Shown in pieces: positions 18,084 through 24,192 of a stretch of DNA of 42,686 bases. Source of the DNA: Pelagibius litoralis. Its GTDB lineage: Bacteria; Pseudomonadota; Alphaproteobacteria; Kiloniellales; DSM-21159. The notes under the pieces are model-generated. The model saw nothing but the letters and a program-made list of their open reading frames with translations, searched no databases and was not told the DNA's origin. Made by a program: the position numbers and the translations under genes. Position 1 is the stretch's first letter, and each line of letters begins with the position of its first letter. Location: assembly GCA_029287455.1 (NCBI GenBank), contig JARFRB010000063.1, positions 1 through 42,686 of the forward strand, in the 5' to 3' direction.

Positions 18084-19556
18084 TTAGGGGAGATAGTCGA
18101 GGTAGGTCTCGACGTCCCAATTGGTCGTGGTGTGCATGAAGCGCTCCCACTCGTCGGTCTTGTACTCGTTGAACAGCCGGTACATTTCCCCCGGCATCGC
18201 CGCCTTGATGGTCTCGTCCTTCGATAGCGCGTCGAGCGCTGCGCCCAAGGACATCGGCAGCTTCTTGACCTGTTTGCCTTCCTCCATGGCGACGTAGATG
18301 TTGCGCTCTTCCGGCTTGCCGCAGTCGATCTTGTTGGTCAGCCCGTCGTCAATGGCCATCAGCAAGGCCGAGCCCATGAGATAGGGGTTGACCATGGAAT
18401 CCACGGAGCGGAATTCGAAGCGGCCTGGCGCGGAGATGCGCAAGCCCGTCGTGCGGTTCTGGAAGCCCCAATCCTTGAACACCGGTGCCCAGAAGCCGGT
18501 ATCCCACAAGCGCCGGTAGGAGTTCACGGTGGAACAGCCGATCGCGGTCAAGGCGTCAAGGTGCTTGACGATGCCGCCGATGGAATGTTGCCCAACAATA
18601 CCCGGCATCTGCGGGTCGTCGCCTTCCGGCATAAAGGTATTCTCGCCGCCGCTGAGATAGGCGAAGACCGCGTCCATTGCCGGACGCTCTTTCTGACCCA
18701 GAGCCTTCTCCTTGTCCTCGCCGCCGCGCCACAGGGAAATGTTGTGATGGCAGCCGGAGGCCGAAACGCCCATGAAGGGCTTGGTCATGAAGCAGGCGAT
18801 CAGGTTGAACTCGCGGGCGACCTGGGCACAGATTTGGCGATAGGTGGTCAAGCGGTCCGCGTTGCGCAGGCAGTCGTCGAAGGTAAAGTTTAGCTCTAGC
18901 TGCCCCGGCGCGTCCTCGTGGTCGCCTTGGATCATGTCCAGGCCCATCGCACGGCCGTATTCGATGACCCGCATGTAGACCGGGCGCAGGCTCTCGAACT
19001 GATCGATATGATAGCAGTAGGGATTGGAGAAGCCGCCGGCGGGCTGCCCGTCCTCGCCCTTCTTCAGCCACATCATCTCCGGCTCGGTGCCGGACCTCAG
19101 GTGCAAGCCGTGCTTGGCCTGGAAGTCTGTGTGGAGGCGCCGAAGATTGCCCCGGCAGTCGGAGGTCAGGAAGGCACCGGGATCCTGGCGTTCCTCCCGG
19201 TTACGGAAGAGGGTGCACCAGACCCGCGCCACCCGCTTGTCCCAGGGTAGCTGGCAGAAGGTTTCCGGCTCGGGAATGCCGACCAGTTCCGCGGCCTCCG
19301 GGCCATAGCCCATGTACTCGCCGTGGCGGTTGAGGAAGAGGTTGACCGTCGCGCCATAGACCAGCTGAAACCCGCGCTCCGCGATGCTTTCCCAGTGATC
19401 CGCGGGAATCCCCTTGCCGCAAATCCGCCCAGTGATGGAGACGAACTGCAGGTAGAGGTACTCAACGCCAAGCGCGTCGATCTTCTGGCGCACCTCCTTG
19501 ACAAGCTTGTCGCGGTCTTCGGCTTCGACGACGGTTTCGATGTCCATCTTCCCCAC
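18084..19556 (-). CDS. gmaS: Gamma-glutamylmethylamide synthetase GmaS
   Basis: GmaS joins methylamine to glutamate with ATP, the entry step of the N-methylglutamate pathway. The 490-residue protein is a glutamine-synthetase-fold enzyme of the GlnT/type III-like branch. Visible marks are LRSGTEPEMMWLKKG (metal site), GQLELNF (acidic substrate region), SGCHHNISLW, CSTVNSYRRL and ISAPGRFEFRSVDSMVNPY. The start is GTG at 19556, six nucleotides behind GGGAGG; an internal ATG at 19547 would be too far from that site. It is the first gene of the thirteen-gene minus-strand set and lies divergent to a GntR regulator gene, which probably controls it. Glutamine synthetase activity is the alternative, made unlikely by the mgs neighbours. 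Confidence 0.94.
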   Translation of the reverse strand: MGKMDIETVVEAEDRDKLVKEVRQKIDALGVEYLYLQFVSITGRICGKGIPADHWESIAERGFQLVYGATVNLFLNRHGEYMGYGPEAAELVGIPEPETFCQLPWDKRVARVWCTLFRNREERQDPGAFLTSDCRGNLRRLHTDFQAKHGLHLRSGTEPEMMWLKKGEDGQPAGGFSNPYCYHIDQFESLRPVYMRVIEYGRAMGLDMIQGDHEDAPGQLELNFTFDDCLRNADRLTTYRQICAQVAREFNLIACFMTKPFMGVSASGCHHNISLWRGGEDKEKALGQKERPAMDAVFAYLSGGENTFMPEGDDPQMPGIVGQHSIGGIVKHLDALTAIGCSTVNSYRRLWDTGFWAPVFKDWGFQNRTTGLRISAPGRFEFRSVDSMVNPYLMGSALLMAIDDGLTNKIDCGKPEERNIYVAMEEGKQVKKLPMSLGAALDALSKDETIKAAMPGEMYRLFNEYKTDEWERFMHTTTNWDVETYLDYLP

Positions 19557-19877
19557 GGGAGACCTCCCTTCCGTTTCCGCAATCGTGGACGCCCCCTTAG
19601 CGTCCGCGCGTCGTATCTAACGGGATCGGCCCCTATACGGACGCAGCCGCCCCGGCGCGGTCCCTTGGCTGGTCTGCCGGGGAGTCCACCCAATCCGGCG
19701 CGTGGTTGTGCGCGTGAGCCTCTTCCCTCCGCGCCTGATCGGCGCGGTTCCATAATGGCATCCAGATTAGGTTCCTTGAGACCGGAACGCAAACCCAATC
19801 TGGTCCAAATACGGTGATATTGACGAATTGGACCGCTCTTTGGCACAATTTTGGATCAAAAATCGAGGAACGCCTGC
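19557..19877. promoter_or_regulatory. Divergent control region gmaS / gntR with candidate operators
   Basis: This 321-bp gene-free region must drive gmaS (minus) and the GntR gene (plus). It contains TGGTCCAAA (19801-19809) and TTGGACC (19828-19834), which form an inverted repeat of GGTCCAA arms (19802-19808, 19828-19834) with a 19-bp spacer. A second small palindrome, TTTGGATCAAA at 19850-19860, overlaps the region just before the gntR ribosome site. These are plausible FadR-type operators. A 7-bp GC stem (19650-19656 with 19676-19682) lies nearer gmaS and may be a leader structure. Promoter boxes could not be called with confidence. Confidence 0.55.
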
Positions 19878-20567
19878 ATGGACGACAACGTCAGCAAACG
19901 CATAGGCGCGGCTGAGGTGGCGAGTGCTCTGAGGCGCGAGATAGCCAGGGGCGCCCTTGCCACCCATGACCGCCTGCCGCCGGAACGGGTTCTGGCGCGC
20001 GATTACGGTGTCGCGCGGGGCACGGTCCGCGAAGCGCTCAATCAGCTTTCCAGCGAGGGCTTGGTTGAGATACGCCCCGGCAGTGGCAGCTACGTGGCCT
20101 TGGAAGCCCACGATCAACCGAACGCCGTGGTCTCCAACGCCGGGCCGCTCGAACTGATAGACGCGCGCTTCGCCTTGGAGCCGCACATCTGCCGCCTGGC
20201 TGTGCTGCGGGCGCGCCAGCAGGACTTCGAGAAGATGGAGCGCCTGATGGAGCGCATGGAGGCCAGCGAGCAGGATCCCATCGCCTTTTCCATCGCCGAC
20301 ATGGATTTCCATACTGTCCTGGCGCAAACCACCGGCAACGGGCTATTGATCTGGATCGTCTCGCAGATCAGCTCGGTGCGCAATCAGGAGCAGTGGTCGC
20401 GTGTGCTCGAGTCGACCTTGAATCCGGAGATCATCGCCGAATACAACATCCAGCACCGGGCGGTGGTGGAGGCCATCAAGCGGCGCGAGCCGGAGCCGGC
20501 CGCGGCCCTCATGAAAGAGCATCTGGAGACTGCCCGGCTCTCCCTGACCCGCTCGGCGGCGACGTAG
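19878..20567 (+). CDS. GntR family regulator, FadR subfamily
   Basis: A 229-residue DNA-binding regulator. The N-terminal winged helix covers about residues 5-75 (LPPERVLARDYGVARGTVREALNQLSSEGLVEIRPGSG), and the C-terminal all-helical FCD effector domain covers about 90-215 with the metal-ligand type residues in DMDFHTVLAQTTGN and QHRAVVEAIKRRE. The start at 19878 (MDDNVSKRIG) has GAGGA 8 nt upstream; an upstream TTG at 19851 gives a longer frame but lacks a site. It is transcribed away from gmaS across a region with GGTCCAA/TTGGACC repeats, so I infer that it controls the methylamine operon and itself. The likely effector is a pathway acid or amide such as N-methylglutamate or gamma-glutamylmethylamide; this is unproven. 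Confidence 0.9.
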   Translation: MDDNVSKRIGAAEVASALRREIARGALATHDRLPPERVLARDYGVARGTVREALNQLSSEGLVEIRPGSGSYVALEAHDQPNAVVSNAGPLELIDARFALEPHICRLAVLRARQQDFEKMERLMERMEASEQDPIAFSIADMDFHTVLAQTTGNGLLIWIVSQISSVRNQEQWSRVLESTLNPEIIAEYNIQHRAVVEAIKRREPEPAAALMKEHLETARLSLTRSAAT

Positions 20568-20582
20568 AAAGGCGTGGCTCTT

Positions 20583-20693
20583 CTTCCCGCCATTGCGAGG
20601 CGAAGCCGTGGCCATCCAGAGGTATCCGGTTTGTCTGCCGCTCGAACCAACAAACCCTGGATTGCCACGGCTTCGCCTCGCAATGATGGGAAG
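20583..20693. repeat. Large REP-like palindrome
   Basis: Perfect 22-bp inverted arms at 20591-20612 and 20664-20685 (CATTGCGAGGCGAAGCCGTG...) extend inward to 29 bp with one mismatch, and outward with CTTCCC/GGGAAG to about 37 bp. The spacer is about 37 bp. The CATTGCGAGG core is typical of dispersed intergenic repeats in alphaproteobacteria. It sits between convergent genes (the GntR regulator and the amidotransferase), where it can also act as a transcription stop for both. Confidence 0.88.
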
Positions 20694-20749
20694 GGGCTGC
20701 GCGCGATGATGCAGGGGAAGAGCGCGAAATGACCTGCGAGGCTGACAGC

Positions 20750-21478
20750 CTACACCTTTGCGGAGGTCTGTAGCCAGTTGATGTAAACGCGCTCTGCCGC
20801 CGCCTCAAAGCCTTCCATTTCGCGCGCGCAGTCTGCCTCCAGGATCTCCGCGCCCGTTGGCCCCAGAGCCCGGTCCAGGGCCTGGGCGTAGGCGGGGATT
20901 GCTTTCCAGTTGCTGACCGTGTCCGGCTCCACCTCGAGATGGAATTGGGCGGAGGCGGCGCGCGGGCCCCACTGCATGGCCTGCACGGCGCAGTCTGGGG
21001 AGGTCGCCAGGCACTTGGCGCCTTCGGGCATGCGCTTCACCTCGGCGCTGTGCCATTGCAGGCAGTCGAAGCGCTCGGGTAGGCCGTCGAGCAGGATTCC
21101 GCTCGCCCCTTCTTCAGTCATTTGGACCTCCATCACGCCGATTTCCGGAGTCTCGCTGGGGCCGCAGGCACCGCCAAGCGCTTCCGCCAGAAGCTGGTGG
21201 CCGAGGCAGAGACCTAGGAAGGGCAGGCCGCGCTCCTCGACAGCGGCTCGGATGAAGTGTTTTTCCGCCTTGAGCCAGGGGTGCGCCTCTTCTTCCCAAA
21301 CATCCATCGGGCCGCCCATCACCCAGAGCGCGTCGAAGGTGTCGAGCGCGTTGGTGTCGGGAAGCGGCTCGCCTTCGTTGAGATGCACCGGCGTCCAGCT
21401 GTGCCCGTCTTCCGCGAGGAAGCGGCGGAAGCTTCCCGGATGTTCGACACGCTCGTGCTGGAGAACGAGAATTTTCAT
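20750..21478 (-). CDS. Class I glutamine amidotransferase (GMP-synthase-like)
   Basis: A stand-alone 242-residue GATase1 protein. The nucleophile elbow is FLGLCLGHQLLAEALGG with C91, and the His-Glu pair is FHLEVE (H180, E182), where the usual family form is FHPE. GG in VMGGPMDVWEEE forms the oxyanion region. The protein resembles the YfeJ/GMP-synthase-like group that hydrolyses gamma-glutamyl amides or unknown substrates. It lies 81 bp downstream of the GlxA-type regulator on the same strand and may share its transcript. Near gmaS and mgd genes, a role in gamma-glutamylmethylamide hydrolysis is conceivable but not shown. Confidence 0.87.
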   Translation of the reverse strand: MKILVLQHERVEHPGSFRRFLAEDGHSWTPVHLNEGEPLPDTNALDTFDALWVMGGPMDVWEEEAHPWLKAEKHFIRAAVEERGLPFLGLCLGHQLLAEALGGACGPSETPEIGVMEVQMTEEGASGILLDGLPERFDCLQWHSAEVKRMPEGAKCLATSPDCAVQAMQWGPRAASAQFHLEVEPDTVSNWKAIPAYAQALDRALGPTGAEILEADCAREMEGFEAAAERVYINWLQTSAKV

Positions 21479-21559
21479 CTGACCGCTGCCCCTCTTGATT
21501 TGCCCGCGTCAGGTAAAGCAAAGGCAGCCCCCGTTTGGCAAGCCGGCGGGTCCGGCAAG

Positions 21560-22531
21560 CTAATGCCGTGCGGCTGAGGGCGGCTGCCCGAAGCGCTCGG
21601 CGAAGGCCTTGGAGAAATGCGCGGAGTTCGCGAAGCCCGTTGCGAGGGCGATTTGGGTGATCGAGAGGGTCGAATGCGCAAGCAATCCGCGCGCCTTGTC
21701 CAGGCGCAGGTCGCGGTAGAAGGCCATCGTGCTGCGCCCGAGCTTCTCCATGAACAGCCGGTTGAGTTGACGTTTGCCGAGGCTCACCAGCCGCGCCAGG
21801 CCAGCCAGATCAAGCGGATCGGACACATGGTTCTCCATGAGTTCGATCGCCTGGATGACGGCGGGGTTGGTGGTGCCGTGACGCTCAACGAGGCCGGCGC
21901 GCTGCTGGCCGCCGGGCGGCCGGACCTCGGTGTGAATGAACCAGTCGCTGACCTGTTGTGCGAACGCCGCCCCTTGATGGCGGGCGATAAGCGAATGCAT
22001 CATGTCCAATGGCGCCATGCCGCCAGCGCAGGTGATCCGGTCCCTGTCGAATACGAAGAGGCTGCGCTCCAGCAGAAGCATGGGCGCGATCTCAGCCAAG
22101 GCGGCGGCGTGCTCCCAATGGACCGTCATGCGCCGGTCGCCCATGGTTCCCGCCTTCGCCAGGATAACCGGCCCGCCGGAAATGCCGCCGAGCACGACAC
22201 CCCTGCGTGCCGCTTGGCGAAGCATTTGAAACACCCCTGTATCCTCGAAGCCCAGGGGGTCGCCGCCGGCGGCGACGAACAGGAAATCCAAGGCCACGGC
22301 GTTCCCCTGTTTGGCGTGGAGGGGGTCCTCTGCCGGGACGACGGCGCCACTAGAGCTTAGGGCTTGCCCTCCCCAGGCGGAAAAATTGCGGATTTCGTAA
22401 AGATTGCGGCCGGCCAGCAGGTTCGCCGCACGCAAAGGCTCCACCGCGGCCGCGTAGGACATCAGCGCGAAACCGTCGATCAAGAGAAAACCGATCTGGA
22501 TCGGTTCCGAAGCGAAAGGCTCTTTGTCCAT
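21560..22531 (-). CDS. GlxA-family AraC regulator (GbdR/SouR/CdhR type)
   Basis: A 323-residue regulator with an N-terminal DJ-1/PfpI (GATase1-like) ligand domain (about 10-180) and a C-terminal AraC helix-turn-helix pair (about 220-318: LDLAGLARLVSLGKRQLNRL and LSITQIALATGFANSAHFSK). The start at 22531 (MDKEPFASEPIQIGFLLIDG) is the normal beginning of this family; a longer open frame to 22630 would cross the mgdA start. The ribosome site is weak. Known members GbdR, SouR and CdhR respond to glycine betaine, sarcosine and carnitine. It is divergent from mgdA, whose product is a sarcosine-oxidase relative, so N-methylglutamate or a related N-methyl amino acid is a sensible inducer (inference). 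Confidence 0.9.
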   Translation of the reverse strand: MDKEPFASEPIQIGFLLIDGFALMSYAAAVEPLRAANLLAGRNLYEIRNFSAWGGQALSSSGAVVPAEDPLHAKQGNAVALDFLFVAAGGDPLGFEDTGVFQMLRQAARRGVVLGGISGGPVILAKAGTMGDRRMTVHWEHAAALAEIAPMLLLERSLFVFDRDRITCAGGMAPLDMMHSLIARHQGAAFAQQVSDWFIHTEVRPPGGQQRAGLVERHGTTNPAVIQAIELMENHVSDPLDLAGLARLVSLGKRQLNRLFMEKLGRSTMAFYRDLRLDKARGLLAHSTLSITQIALATGFANSAHFSKAFAERFGQPPSAARH

Positions 22532-22614
22532 AATACGAAAAAATCCGTCTTCAACGGGAAAGTCAAGCGGCGGTCCTCTGGTCGAAAATCGGCTTATTGT
22601 CAGAGGGCGCACGC
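22532..22614. promoter_or_regulatory. Divergent promoter region glxA-like / mgdA
   Basis: An 83-bp spacer that must hold both promoters. It contains TGGTCGAAA at 22579-22587, one base different from TGGTCCAAA in front of gmaS. An A-rich tract (ACGAAAAAATCC) lies near the regulator start. AGAGGG at about 22602 is the mgdA ribosome site. Confidence 0.5.
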
Positions 22615-23865
22615 ATGCGGTATTCGGCACTGAAAATCCTCGCCGAGGGGCTTACCGGGAACAAGGGTTGGAGGCCGATCTGGCGCCAGCCCGAGCCCAA
22701 GGCCGAGTACGACGTGGTGATCGTGGGCGGCGGCGGCCACGGTCTGTCCACAGCGTATTATCTCGCCAAGACCTTCGGCATCACCAAGGTTGCTGTTCTG
22801 GAGAAGGGCTGGCTGGGCTCGGGTAACATCGGGCGGAACACCACCATCATCCGCTCCAACTATCTGCTGCCGGGCAACGAGCCCTTCTACGAGCTCTCGT
22901 TGAAGCTTTGGGAGGGCCTGGAGCAGGATTTCAACTACAACGCCATGATCTCCCAGCGGGGGATCGTGAACCTCTTCCACAGCGACCCACAGCGCGATGC
23001 CTACGTGCGGCGCGGAAACGCCATGCGTATGGCCGGGGCGGATGCGGAATTGCTCGACCGCGAGGCCTTGGGCAAGCTCTGCCCCTATCTCGACTTCGAC
23101 AACGCACGATTTCCCATCAAGGGCGGGTTGCTGCAGGCGCGCGGCGGCACGGTGCGCCATGACGCGGTGGCCTGGGGCTACGCGCGCGGTGCCGACAGCC
23201 GGGGCGTGGATCTGATCCAGAATTGCGAAGTGACGGGTTTCCTGATGAACAAGGGGGTTTGCGAGGGCGTGGAAACCTCGCGCGGCACGATCCGGGCCAA
23301 GAAGGTGGCGGTTTGCGTCGCCGGCTCGTCGAGCCGAGTCATGAGCCAGGCCGGCCTGCGCCTGCCTATTGAAAGCCACGTGCTGCAGGCCTTCGTTTCG
23401 GAAGGGCTGAAGCCGGTCCTGCCGGGGGTCATCACCTTCGGCGCCGGGCACTTCTACGTCTCGCAATCGGACAAAGGCGGCCTGGTCTTCGGCGGCGATA
23501 TCGACGGCTACAACTCCTATGCCCAGCGCGGAAACCTGCCGGTCGTTGAGGATGTCTGCGAGGGCGGCATGGCGATCATGCCGATGATTGGGCGCGCGCG
23601 GCTGCTGCGCATGTGGGGCGGGGTTATGGACATGTCGATGGATGGCTCGCCCTTCATCGACAAGACCCCGATCTCCGGCCTCTATTTCAACGGCGGCTGG
23701 TGCTACGGCGGATTCAAGGCCACCCCCGCCTCGGGATATTGCTACGCCCACCTGCTGGCCAAGGATGAACCCCATCCCACTGCGCGCGAATACCGGCTGG
23801 ACCGCTTCCGGCGTGGCCACATGATCGACGAGAAGGGCTCGGGCGCCCAACCGAACCTACACTGA
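22615..23865 (+). CDS. mgdA: N-methylglutamate dehydrogenase subunit A (SoxB-like)
   Basis: The FAD-bearing beta-type subunit of the four-part N-methylglutamate dehydrogenase, 416 residues, homologous to SoxB of sarcosine oxidase. The dinucleotide motif DVVIVGGGGHGLSTAYYLA is at about 38-56, and GSGNIGRNTTIIRSNYL follows. The stretch GGTVRHDAVAWGYARG (His near residue 182) corresponds to the covalent-flavin histidine region of the SoxB family. The C-terminus has the FAD contact GGWCYGGFKATPASG. The start is the ATG at 22615 (MRYSALKILAEGL) behind AGAGGG; a TTG at 22597 is an alternative. mgdB begins 13 bp after the stop. Without mgs genes nearby this would be called sarcosine oxidase. Confidence 0.92.
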   Translation: MRYSALKILAEGLTGNKGWRPIWRQPEPKAEYDVVIVGGGGHGLSTAYYLAKTFGITKVAVLEKGWLGSGNIGRNTTIIRSNYLLPGNEPFYELSLKLWEGLEQDFNYNAMISQRGIVNLFHSDPQRDAYVRRGNAMRMAGADAELLDREALGKLCPYLDFDNARFPIKGGLLQARGGTVRHDAVAWGYARGADSRGVDLIQNCEVTGFLMNKGVCEGVETSRGTIRAKKVAVCVAGSSSRVMSQAGLRLPIESHVLQAFVSEGLKPVLPGVITFGAGHFYVSQSDKGGLVFGGDIDGYNSYAQRGNLPVVEDVCEGGMAIMPMIGRARLLRMWGGVMDMSMDGSPFIDKTPISGLYFNGGWCYGGFKATPASGYCYAHLLAKDEPHPTAREYRLDRFRRGHMIDEKGSGAQPNLH

Positions 23866-23878
23866 GGACAGCCGAGAG

Positions 23879-24166
23879 ATGATCATCGACCATCCACTCC
23901 TGGGCCCGCGAGATGCCGCCGAGTTCGTCTATCTGGGCGACGCTTCGCTGATCGAACGGCCGGACTGGCAGGCAGAGGACGCCGCGGAGCGTTTCCATGA
24001 CTATCTCTATCTTCGCGACAATCCGGCCGGCGAACACCAGGAGCTCTGGTACCACGAGCAAGGCGACCGCTCTTGGCTGGTGGTGACCCGAGACACGCTG
24101 ACTCACGAGATCCTCAAGGTCGAACTCGCCAGCGACGTCGCCCGCGCCCGGGGTAGGCGCAAGTAA
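23879..24166 (+). CDS. mgdB: N-methylglutamate dehydrogenase subunit B (SoxD-like)
   Basis: The small delta-type subunit, 95 residues, equivalent to SoxD. SoxD proteins of sarcosine oxidase bind zinc through an N-terminal CPYCG motif and later His/Cys residues. Here the same place reads HPLLGPRDAAEFVYLGDA and the whole protein has no cysteine, so the zinc site is absent or rebuilt. The rest (DYLYLRDNPAGEHQELWYHE, GDRSWLVVTRDTLTHEI) follows the family. It sits between mgdA and mgdC in the normal order, with 13-bp and 26-bp spacers. It is probably structural. Confidence 0.9.
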   Translation: MIIDHPLLGPRDAAEFVYLGDASLIERPDWQAEDAAERFHDYLYLRDNPAGEHQELWYHEQGDRSWLVVTRDTLTHEILKVELASDVARARGRRK

Positions 24167-24192
24167 GCGATGAGCAGGGGGGAATGCGCGAA

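Noticed and set aside
20591-20685. Large palindrome as a non-coding RNA gene or attachment site
   Set aside because: The CATTGCGAGG core and intergenic position between convergent genes fit a REP element better, and no integrase or promoter is nearby.
22600-23850. Open frame of 416 codons antisense to mgdA
   Set aside because: It mirrors the codon structure of mgdA almost end to end, as expected for a GC-rich antisense frame.
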